A stretch of DNA of 64,000 nucleotides. It comes from Corallochytrium limacisporum. Taxonomy: Eukaryota; Opisthokonta. Made by a program: the position numbers and the translations under genes. This document shows positions 41,154-49,423 of the stretch, piece by piece (position 1 is the stretch's first letter; every line of letters begins with the position of its first letter). The notes under the pieces were generated by a model that searched no databases, was not told the origin of the DNA, and saw only the letters and a program-made list of their open reading frames with translations. Where the stretch lies: contig PDIP01000043.1 of assembly GCA_002811645.1 (NCBI GenBank), positions 174,071 through 238,070 on the forward strand, given 5' to 3'.

Positions 41154-41157
41154 CATG

Positions 41158-41163
41158 AATAAA
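41158..41163 (+). promoter_or_regulatory. Polyadenylation signal of LRRC40
   Basis: AATAAA five bases after the LRRC40 stop codon and 36 bases before the stop codon of the opposite-strand sugar porter. The 3' UTR must be very short or run into that gene. Confidence 0.65.
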
Positions 41164-41198
41164 ACTTCTATGGAATTATACAAACTATTACTGGTACC

Positions 41199-42797
41199 TC
41201 ACAGGAACAATGATTCTACGTCCTCCAGTCGAATTCCCTTCGTCTCGGGCAACTTGAGGAAGAAGTATATCCAGCCTACGACGGCAAATGCTGCGTACAG
41301 AAGGAACGTTCCCTCTGGTCTAAATGCATCGATAAGCGACAAGAACGTCAGACTGACCACGAAATTGGCGGCCCAATTCATACTTGTAGCTATGCCGGTG
41401 CCCGCGGATCGGTAGTGACTACCATATATCTCTGAGTTGATGGTCCATGGCATGGGCCCCATTCCAGAAGCAAAGCAGGCCAAGTACAAGACCATTGCGG
41501 AAAGCGACAGCAATGGCACACCCGTCCGGAATGAAATGGACAATAACGCAAGGCTAATGGCCACACCTGCCAAGCTCCCTAGCAGCACACCTCGGCGTGA
41601 AAATTTGTGCGCGATCGGAATGCTGACCAAACTGAAGGCAAAATTGACAAAGGCTACCGGGGCTGCTAACCAGACAGCCCATGTATCGTCCTTAATGCCA
41701 CTCTTCAGCAGGATGGTCGAAGAAAAATACATGACGGTGTTGATACCAACTAATTGTTGGATCAATTGCAGACTGCAACCCAGTACAAGAGCCTTTAGGA
41801 ATGGTTTGTGGGTGAGCTTGTCCCAAATAGTTACCTCCAGACCACCATGCGTTCGAGATGCCTCCTCCGCCAGTTCTGCCAGCTCCACTGTCCCCGGCTC
41901 ACCTTTCAATTTCTCCAGAATATGACTCGCCCGATCCATCTTGCTTTTCATTACGCACCAGCGGGGCGTCTCCACCAAGAATGCATACGCCAGCACCAGC
42001 TGGAGGAAGGACGGGATCCCACTCACTCCAAGCATCCACCGCCAGTTGTTGGGTGTGTTTACAAGGAACCCATTCACCACAGTGGCCACGAATTGGCCAA
42101 AGGTAATCTGCGTATTGTAAAACACAATAATTGCACCCCTCTTCTTGGCCGGAGACATCTCCGCCAAGTACATGGGGATAGCCTGAGATGCAATACCCAC
42201 GCCTAGACCTGCAACAACACGACCGAACACGAGCATAGTCGTATTACGAGCTGCACCCATAAGCAAAGCACCCACTGTGAAGGCTATTGCAGATATAATG
42301 ATGGTAGGTCTCCTACCCGTACGGTCGCTTAGGTAAGACCCTATGTATGATCCGAACCAAGCCCCAAGAACAGCACCAGCCACAACAATACCTTGCATGA
42401 TCGAACTGAGTTCGAGATCTTTAGCAATTAGAACAATGGCGCCACTGACTACTCCAGTGTCATACCCAAATAGGAACCCGCCCATTGAGGCTATCAAAGA
42501 AAGGTACAGCAATCGCAAAGACGGCATCGACCGCATAGGATCACGGCCATCTCCATCAGCAAAGAAATGTAAGTCAGTGCTATCCAAAAAGAGATCCTCG
42601 CCAGAATGAGAATAGGTGAGATCACTGTAGCTCGCCTGTTCCTCATCTTGCTCAAGGGGTCGATAGCCGCCCCCCGACATTGTGTTTGATCTTCTTGGAC
42701 TTCTTCGTGGACTTCTTCGTGGACTTCTTCGTCGACCACCACCACCCCTGAAGCGGCCAAGCGGAATCACCTGGTCCTGTGTGTTGGATGGATTCAT
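41199..42797 (-). CDS. MFS sugar/inositol transporter
   Basis: 532 residues, with 12 predicted membrane spans from about residue 83. Sugar-porter motifs are present: GYDTGVVSGAIV in span 1, DRTGRRPTI after span 2, GLGVGIASQAIPMYLAEMSPAKKRG, LLQLIQQLVGINTVMYFSSTI-like span 7 (as SLQLIQQLVG), PWTINSEIYGSHYRSAG, and PETKG at the C-terminus. The PWTINSEIY and FLKLPETKG forms are closest to H+/myo-inositol transporters (SLC2A13/ITR), though the substrate cannot be read from sequence. The N-terminal tail has four copies of an RRSP unit encoded by a 12-base tandem repeat (about 42688-42735) and an acidic stretch. The ATG at 42797 is in good context. Confidence 0.9.
   Translation of the reverse strand: MNPSNTQDQVIPLGRFRGGGGRRRSPRRSPRRSPRRSNTMSGGGYRPLEQDEEQASYSDLTYSHSGEDLFLDSTDLHFFADGDGRDPMRSMPSLRLLYLSLIASMGGFLFGYDTGVVSGAIVLIAKDLELSSIMQGIVVAGAVLGAWFGSYIGSYLSDRTGRRPTIIISAIAFTVGALLMGAARNTTMLVFGRVVAGLGVGIASQAIPMYLAEMSPAKKRGAIIVFYNTQITFGQFVATVVNGFLVNTPNNWRWMLGVSGIPSFLQLVLAYAFLVETPRWCVMKSKMDRASHILEKLKGEPGTVELAELAEEASRTHGGLEVTIWDKLTHKPFLKALVLGCSLQLIQQLVGINTVMYFSSTILLKSGIKDDTWAVWLAAPVAFVNFAFSLVSIPIAHKFSRRGVLLGSLAGVAISLALLSISFRTGVPLLSLSAMVLYLACFASGMGPMPWTINSEIYGSHYRSAGTGIATSMNWAANFVVSLTFLSLIDAFRPEGTFLLYAAFAVVGWIYFFLKLPETKGIRLEDVESLFL
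42688..42735 (-). repeat. 12-base tandem repeat, RRSP units
   Basis: About four near-perfect copies of a 12-base unit inside the sugar-porter coding sequence give RRSPRRSPRRSPRRS in its cytosolic N-terminal tail. Such repeats change in copy number easily. The charged Ser-Pro units could be phosphorylated. Confidence 0.8.
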
Positions 42798-43697
42798 TTA
42801 TTTTTGCAACTGTTATCGGTACATTTCACTTTCAACAGAAATCACATTCTCTCTGACCGTCTGAAAGTTTCTTGGCCTGCGGCAGTGGTTCCTGTCGCTT
42901 TGATTGCGTACAATCAACACAAGTTACTCTTACTGGAAATCTTCATAGCCCATGATCATCTCATTTTCCAGACATCTCATTTCCGAACTACCTTTGAGGA
43001 ACACTTAGGGTGACCAACTAACAGCAGCAGCCCACTCAACTCCGAAGATTCTCACCGTTCGGAACATCAGGGGCTCATTGGCCATCGGACTCGCCAGAAA
43101 AAATTAAGGAGGAGGAATGGCGGCAACGGTGCGATGGCAAGAAAAAAAACTTACGAGGGTACGCCCCCGGACCGGGCTAGCCATTGTTCACCACAGTCGG
43201 GGGAGCCAAAATCGGTCCACCCTCCACTTCGCCGCTCGCCCGCGCACTCCTGGTTCCGCATCAGGGGACGCGCGTACCAGCAGGAGATTAGCGATCTTCA
43301 ATATGTGAGAGCACACAGACCAGGCGCAGATTTCACATCGGCCCCTCCCCTTCCCCCCTCCCTTCCTGGGGGAGGGGGTAGGGTGGAGGTTGGGAAGGGA
43401 GGGACTCGGTTCCTCGATAGCACCTGTAGTTTGAAACGCCCCCGTGTGGTTGTGTCAATAGTTTGACATTGTGAATCACGGACAGGCATACACGCCGGTG
43501 GCACGAAACCCAACCACCGTCGTTGCGCAGATGGGGGCTTAAGGTGAGCAAGGTGCAGCAGTATTGGGGTATTAGAATCATGGAAATAGGGTACTCTTTA
43601 CATTTCAACTCATATCGTACATACACAAAGATGTCTGCAAACACCGCGAAACAGACAGAGACACGCAGAAATTCTTACAGAGAGAAAGAGCTATGGC
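42798..43697. other. Divergent promoter transporter/SF3A3
   Basis: 900 bases, with a C-rich then G-rich run at about 43341-43390, some 318 bases before the SF3A3 ATG. Short frames at 43117-43466 carry no family features. Confidence 0.5.
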
Positions 43698-45203
43698 ATG
43701 GTCATGAGTAGTGTTGTTGAGCGGCAGAGGCTGCTCCATAGGGAGATTGATGTGCTTGTTGACCAGGCGGTCGAGGCGTTGAGCAAAGCACAAGATGTGA
43801 GGCGAGGGGAAACTTCAAAACAGCGCTGCAGGCGGCTAATGCGTGAGGCTGTGAGCGCGGCATTGATTGAACAAACCCTTTCGAAACAGGACGCTTTACT
43901 AAGTCAGTATTTGAGCAGTTCGGGAACCCGACAGGAAGAAATCGATACGATCAAGTGCCTCACTGCAGAGTCCCCTATCGAGGCAGCCGTGAATGAGTTC
44001 CGACTTGCTCTAAAGGGGCTCAAGACCGGGAGCGCGTCGACATCCACGGTTACCCAAGAATCTGACGTACACTCAATATTTCCTCCACAGTTCACTGACA
44101 TTGCTCAACGGAAGGCTTTGCTGCCGTTTCGTGAACAAGAGCACATTGGGCGCTTCCTTGACTTAGGGATCCACTATGAACGGTTTATGTCAATAGCACC
44201 GGACACACCCGGCACACCAAGCACATTGATGAAATACGTCGCCAGCATAGACGATTTTTCTTATATTGCGAAAAATACCAAGCAAAGACCGGAGTACCGC
44301 CAGTTCCTCTCTAGTCTCCGAGATGATTTGCTGAGGTACCACCGAGGACGGTTTCCATTGCACGACATTGATACAGATTTGGATCGAGTCAAGTCTGACG
44401 TTATGTCTGATCTACAGCTAGGAAAACTAACAAATTGGTCGGAGTACTCTACCATAACTGATGGAGAAGACAATGGTAATCCTACGAACTACTGTGTGGC
44501 ATGCAAGAGAGTGTTCGCAAACTCGGCTGTCTTCGAGGGCCATCTTAGCGGGAAAGCACATAGGTTCAAGCAGGCCAAACTAGATAAGCGATTGAAGAAA
44601 CACGGCTCTCCAAATGACAACGTGGGTGGCATCAACACTGCCAATGATCTTCTGAAAAAGCGCATTGAGGGCCTTGTTGTGCTTGAGTGGGAGATCAAAG
44701 CCCTGGCAGATCGCCTTCGAGAGGATTTGGATGATACCGTCAAAGAGTTGGAACGTACGGCGACGTTGACAGACAAGGAACGAGCAATGGAGCGACAGGA
44801 ACTACTTCAGGCCATCATGGATGTAGACGTTCTGGAAACCAGTGACGATGAGATTTTGGATCCAGTGGAGCAGGGCGGCCAGTATGGAACGCATGACTTG
44901 GAACAAATGTATACGGATGTCGACGGCACTCCGATTCCCCGCTGGCTCTGGAAGTTACGTGGATTGAATCAAGAGTTCGTTTGCGAAATTTGTGCCAATG
45001 ATGTGTTCAAAGGCCCTCATGCATTCCATAATCACTTTAAGCGGTCCAAACATAGCGCAGGCTTGCACATGCTCGGCATCAAATTCTCGCCAGAATTCAT
45101 CGGTGTAACTGGAATTGAGGAAGCTAAGGCACTTTGGGAGTCCATACACACGCGAGCGATGGAGACATTCTTCCGGCCGGGTCATGAAGAAGACGCCGAA
45201 TGA
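43698..45203 (+). CDS. SF3A3: Splicing factor SF3A subunit 3
   Basis: 501 residues, matching SF3a60/Prp9. It is part of the U2 snRNP SF3A complex that helps recognise the branch site. The N-terminus is helical (SSVVERQRLLHREIDVLVD). A first C2H2 matrin-type finger lies at about 258-290 (NYCVACKRVFANSAVFEGHLSGKAH). The C-terminal finger is at about 430-460 (EFVCEICANDVFKGPHAFHNHFKRSKH), followed by the family ending with MLGIKFSPEF and ALWESI. The segment GTPIPRWLWKLRGLNQEF matches the conserved PIPYWLYKLHGL region. Starts at 43698 or 43704 differ by two residues. Its presence shows that splicing is active even though the genes here lack coding introns. Confidence 0.93.
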   Translation: MVMSSVVERQRLLHREIDVLVDQAVEALSKAQDVRRGETSKQRCRRLMREAVSAALIEQTLSKQDALLSQYLSSSGTRQEEIDTIKCLTAESPIEAAVNEFRLALKGLKTGSASTSTVTQESDVHSIFPPQFTDIAQRKALLPFREQEHIGRFLDLGIHYERFMSIAPDTPGTPSTLMKYVASIDDFSYIAKNTKQRPEYRQFLSSLRDDLLRYHRGRFPLHDIDTDLDRVKSDVMSDLQLGKLTNWSEYSTITDGEDNGNPTNYCVACKRVFANSAVFEGHLSGKAHRFKQAKLDKRLKKHGSPNDNVGGINTANDLLKKRIEGLVVLEWEIKALADRLREDLDDTVKELERTATLTDKERAMERQELLQAIMDVDVLETSDDEILDPVEQGGQYGTHDLEQMYTDVDGTPIPRWLWKLRGLNQEFVCEICANDVFKGPHAFHNHFKRSKHSAGLHMLGIKFSPEFIGVTGIEEAKALWESIHTRAMETFFRPGHEEDAE

Positions 45204-45220
45204 CAACACGAGTCATTGTC

Positions 45221-45226
45221 AATAAA
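45221..45226 (+). promoter_or_regulatory. Polyadenylation signal of SF3A3
   Basis: AATAAA 17 bases after the SF3A3 stop. The opposite-strand lipase gene ends at 45309, so the two 3' UTRs share this 105-base gap. Confidence 0.7.
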
Positions 45227-45308
45227 ACTAGTAATGTATCATTCATTAAACATTCGCTACAAGATGGCTTAAGAAGTTGCCATTAGTTGCAGGCGGACGA
45301 GGTTCAGC

Positions 45309-47459
45309 TCAACCAAAGATCTGGTTCTTGTGAACTGACTGCGTCTTCTCAAGCACCGGGCGTTTGGGAATCTTAACAGCCTTCATTCTGCTCCTGTCGG
45401 TGTTGCGCCGTGTTATCTGGGGGATTTGGCTAGTGGTTGCCCTTAAGTTTGGATGCCTAGGTACTCCGTTGACACCGCTGATGGCACTATAGGTACCCGC
45501 GACGTCTGTGGTGCTCATGATAGTTTGTCGGCGCAAGTTAACAACAATGCTATCGAGGACTTGTTCAATCTCCAAATGATTCTGAATGGCCGACATGTGA
45601 CGGAACGTCTCAAACTGCGCGGTCTTAACGCCGTACGCAATAGTCTCATTCGTAGGGTTTGAAATGATCTTGGCGAAATCCCAGAGGCGCATAGGAGGTG
45701 CCAAAGTGACATTTCCGTAATAGTCCTGAGCCAGAATCTCACGGATTGCAATGAAGAGCTTTGGGACTATGCCAAGGTTGATCATCTGGCTGCAGCGGTG
45801 CCTTATCTCGGAGCTGCCAATCATGAGCAGAGACTTGGGAAGAAAATGAGACACTCGCATGACGGGGTTGATATGAGGGTTCACTTGAGACACAATAAAG
45901 TGGTTCACATTGAACAACTCGCTCAACCGCAGCATGGGCAAATCTGCCTCCAGACTTCCGTCCATCCAGCGACTCTCATATTGATTCCATGGCACAATCT
46001 TGCCCTCGTCATCTTTAGCCATAAGCTCTACACTCGGCATCAGACCAGGCATCGCACAGCTTGCGCATGCACCACTCCAAATGGTGACGTCGGGCGCGGT
46101 CAAATAATTCAGCAAGCGAGGTCCCTCATGCTCTTGTGACGAGTTGATGCTAATATTCAAAATCCGCCCGGTCATATTGTAGGACTCTCTGAAGGTCATA
46201 TCTCCTGCGTAGCGACGGATGCATTCCCGAAGGTAGTGGTTGGGTACCAAATATCCCTTGGACATCAGACGGAGAACTTTGCGTCCAAAGCTCCACGTCT
46301 CTCCATGATTATTAAAGGCCTGGACGTCGAATCCGTCATCCTCAAACAATTTGTACACGTCTTCGTCCTTCGTACAGCAGAGCAGACAGGAAATCAAGGC
46401 GCCGCCGGATGAGCCACTCAAAATGCGGGGTAGAAGGCCTTGTTCCCATAAAGCCTTGCACACCCCAAGATGGTACATTGCTAGGGCACCTCCACCGCTC
46501 ATAAGCAGTGCAGACCGACCGAAGGAGCGGCGAATGTCCTCAAACATTGCAAGTTTTTCTACAAGGGGCAAGCCGGGAATGTCAGTTTCCCCAATCTGTT
46601 TCAGTTGGTGTGCAACCTCGTCAATATACTGCTCGATGAGAACTTTAGTGCCGACATGTGTCTTTGAGTACAACTTATCGTTCAACATGCCACCCAGATT
46701 GCGAAACAGCCCAGAGCGCAACAGATACATCACTTGCATAAGGTCCTTCTTCTTACTAGCTTCCCGTAGTTCTTCAAGGCGCTTGAAGATAAGCATACTA
46801 TCGTAGTCGTCACACTCCATCTGGAACTTCCATGGGGTCTTTCCCTCAATATCATCCAGCATGAGTGCTACTTTGCAATATTGTTCGTAAGTGCTAGCCT
46901 CATACATCTCTTGGTAGAGCTGGCGCAAGCGGAGACTATTTGGGATCAACCATTCACTTATATTTCGAGTCCAATGAGACGCAATATCAGAAACCAATGC
47001 CAAACCAGTAGCATCGATGGACGAAACCGAGTCTTGCCTGGAAAGCTGTCTCGCAAACTGAACTGGGTTCTCCAGCTTCGGGGTCACACCTTCGTCAAGA
47101 ATTAGAGGGTCAATTTCCTCTGTATGCTGCAATGCAAACGCAAGTTTCTTTGGAGTCTCAAACCCAAGAGTGCCAAAGCTATCCATCCGAGTTATGTCAC
47201 AAGTGCTGACACTGTCCCTAAGACTAAAGCCATCTCCCCGAGCTTCCTCATACTCGATGTGTTGGTTGTTGTTAGAGCGTAATACCGGTGATCCCAGTGG
47301 TGCAGGGACAGCACGGTCGACTTCCGCCTCTTCAGCCAAACGAGCCCTCTCATGTTCTCGCTTCCGATCGTCTTCAAACGTGGGACGGGGCTCTGCACTA
47401 GGGCTCCGTCCATTCTCCCGTGGCGTCTTCAAGACGTCGGTACCTTCTGATAGAGCCAT
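45309..47459 (-). CDS. Patatin-type triacylglycerol lipase (TGL/SDP1 class)
   Basis: 716 residues. These lipases release fatty acids from lipid droplets (Tgl3/4/5 in yeast, SDP1 in plants). A DUF3336 N-terminal domain is at about 160-300, with YDSMLIFKRLEELREASKKKD and then LLRSGLFRNLGGMLNDKLY. The patatin domain follows: the oxyanion loop MSGGGALAMYHLGVCKALWE, the nucleophile elbow LSGSSGGALISCLL (GxSxG), and the catalytic Asp in WMDGSLEADLPM. The residues after about 600 are basic and probably disordered. The frame opens at 47522 with a GTG; I use the ATG at 47459. A C5G11 palindrome lies 453 bases upstream. Confidence 0.93.
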   Translation of the reverse strand: MALSEGTDVLKTPRENGRSPSAEPRPTFEDDRKREHERARLAEEAEVDRAVPAPLGSPVLRSNNNQHIEYEEARGDGFSLRDSVSTCDITRMDSFGTLGFETPKKLAFALQHTEEIDPLILDEGVTPKLENPVQFARQLSRQDSVSSIDATGLALVSDIASHWTRNISEWLIPNSLRLRQLYQEMYEASTYEQYCKVALMLDDIEGKTPWKFQMECDDYDSMLIFKRLEELREASKKKDLMQVMYLLRSGLFRNLGGMLNDKLYSKTHVGTKVLIEQYIDEVAHQLKQIGETDIPGLPLVEKLAMFEDIRRSFGRSALLMSGGGALAMYHLGVCKALWEQGLLPRILSGSSGGALISCLLCCTKDEDVYKLFEDDGFDVQAFNNHGETWSFGRKVLRLMSKGYLVPNHYLRECIRRYAGDMTFRESYNMTGRILNISINSSQEHEGPRLLNYLTAPDVTIWSGACASCAMPGLMPSVELMAKDDEGKIVPWNQYESRWMDGSLEADLPMLRLSELFNVNHFIVSQVNPHINPVMRVSHFLPKSLLMIGSSEIRHRCSQMINLGIVPKLFIAIREILAQDYYGNVTLAPPMRLWDFAKIISNPTNETIAYGVKTAQFETFRHMSAIQNHLEIEQVLDSIVVNLRRQTIMSTTDVAGTYSAISGVNGVPRHPNLRATTSQIPQITRRNTDRSRMKAVKIPKRPVLEKTQSVHKNQIFG

Positions 47460-49423
47460 TATTTTGTGTTCGTTTTTTTGGCCTGCTATTGAATAATTAA
47501 AATTTTCGGTGCACACGTCCACAGGGTGTATTGTATGGGAAAATGGCCTACTCGTCCATCCTGTGCTTCCAAGTGATTGATAATTTGTTCAAGCCAAGGG
47601 CTGTCCGTGACGACTCTCAGGTTCACGTAGCCAATATAGAAGATAATGCTCACTTCTTGCCTTCTCCAAATGGTCGAGTTATGCGTATGGAATACCTGTC
47701 ATCATTGGAGGAGGCCTATCAGTCTCACGGCCCGGTCGGTAGCAAGCGAGAATGGAAACAAAGCAAAGATTGCCAGGTCTGTCCCCTCCCCGCGACGGTG
47801 ACCCGTCTGCGGCAAATCCGTCCGCCATATATTGTCTACAGGAGCTCCAGAGAGAGTTTTCGTCTGCGCGCTCCCGCCTCCCCCCTATTTATTAACGGTC
47901 GTCCCTTTCCGCCCCCGGGGGGGGGGGCTGGTTGGGCGCCCTGGGGTGTATCTAACCGATCTGTACCGCTGTCTTACTACTGCTGCTTCTTTTTTTTTAT
48001 TCCCCCGCCGTTGGTTCCACCCAAAACGAGACCCTTGGGGGCAGCGGTGCCTGTTGCAGTGCTCGACCCGCCGGCTCCGCTGCCGCAGCAGCAAACACAG
48101 ACGCAAGGCAGGCAGAGACAGAGAGTTGGACGGACAACACGTTACGCAGCGGACCGATAGGTAGGTAAGGCAGCGATATGCGCAGTTGTGTTACCACTGG
48201 GAAGAAACAAAAAGGAACAGAAGTGGAAGCGAACGGGCGGCTCGTCTAATTCTCTTCCTTGACTTGTCCTGAGCGGTGCTCTGAGACTGAAGCTGTTCCT
48301 GACGGGCCCACTTCCGACGGCAATAGGCTCCAATTCGAGTTTGCCCCAAAATTTTGAAGAAAGGCTTTAACTTGTCCAGTATTGGAACTGGTATGCAATG
48401 CTACGGGCGATGATCCATCGCTCGCACCCCTCTTAGGTTGACGAAAAGCACAGGTGACTTTAGTTGATCTCAGCGAGGTAGTGACGCGTAACAGGTAGAT
48501 TACACTGCGATTTGTCCAGTATCTCACTGTCGTTCCCCAACTCCCTTTACACAGTAATGCCTTGATCAGTGGGCACGCGACTTTTGATCCCGCTGTGGGC
48601 AGCTGATACGTGAGAGCGAGAACCCCGACGCGGCAACAGTGAGCCCAGTGCCGGAGCAGTTGCTGCTTGAACTCTGTCTGTCGCCCACTTTGGAGAAAAA
48701 TTTTTTCTCCCTTCCCTCCGGTGCGCGCCAGACAAACAGACCCGCACGCACGGGGCAATGTAAAAATAGCACCCGCCCTGGTGGGTCATTCAGCAAATCA
48801 ACTGATTGTTTCATCTGCACCTTGATGGCGAAACCCCGTGGGTAAATAGGACATAGGGCCACCAGACACAAATTTTGTGGGGTGCTTCGAACCCGTATCT
48901 TCACAGTAGACTGATGGCAGGGTGCAATATCCGGCCAATGACCGAGACGGATGAAAAGCCGGCAACAAACACTTAGGGGCTTTTGGAAAACCAACAAAGA
49001 ACATTTGAAAGCATAAGGCCATAACCAAAGTTAGCAAAGCAGGAACCCCCTCTGGGTCTGTGGGGAAGAAAAATGGGTGGTGAGAGTTAGCTTCCATACC
49101 TACCCGCCGAGCTCGAAAGACTGTTCCAGCCGCTGCTCGCAGCGTGTCTTGCTCGAGGCTAGAAGGCCAGCATGTTGACATGAACAGCTCTGCATATCAA
49201 TCCGCACTTGAGCAATGTCCAGTGGGATACCATGACAATGAGTGTCGGTCGTACATTCCGAAGAGTGTCCTTCGAAAGAGAAAATCAGGTTTCTGCGGCT
49301 GTCACAGCGTGGCAAGTAGGCTTGATTCATTGGAGGGTATGTTATATGCACATTTACTGTTGACCAGCTCGCACATTTGGCAAGTACGTCCCTGAATGCT
49401 TTACGCGCCCTTTTTGATCTCAA
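47460..49423. other. 2 kb spacer between the lipase and FBXO21
   Basis: Holds the lipase promoter side and the FBXO21 3' side. A C5G11 palindrome is at 47912-47927. An 83-base gap separates the lipase start from an unassigned plus-strand frame (47543-47780). The rest is C/T-rich and matches no family. A tRNA-like word at 48880-48895 does not fold into a cloverleaf. Confidence 0.5.
47543..47780 (+). other. Unassigned ATG-opened frame beside the lipase
   Basis: From an ATG at 47543 about 78 codons read as balanced protein (segments DNLFKPRAVRDDSQVHV and EYLSSLEEAYQSHG). After a CAG|GT near 47777 the frame becomes low-complexity. It could be the first exon of a gene or an old gene fragment. I do not recognise it, and chance is possible. 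Confidence 0.2.

Noticed and set aside
48870-48935. tRNA-like word TTCGAACCC on the plus strand
   Set aside because: Only a short T-arm-like stem can be drawn; no acceptor, D or anticodon stems fit.
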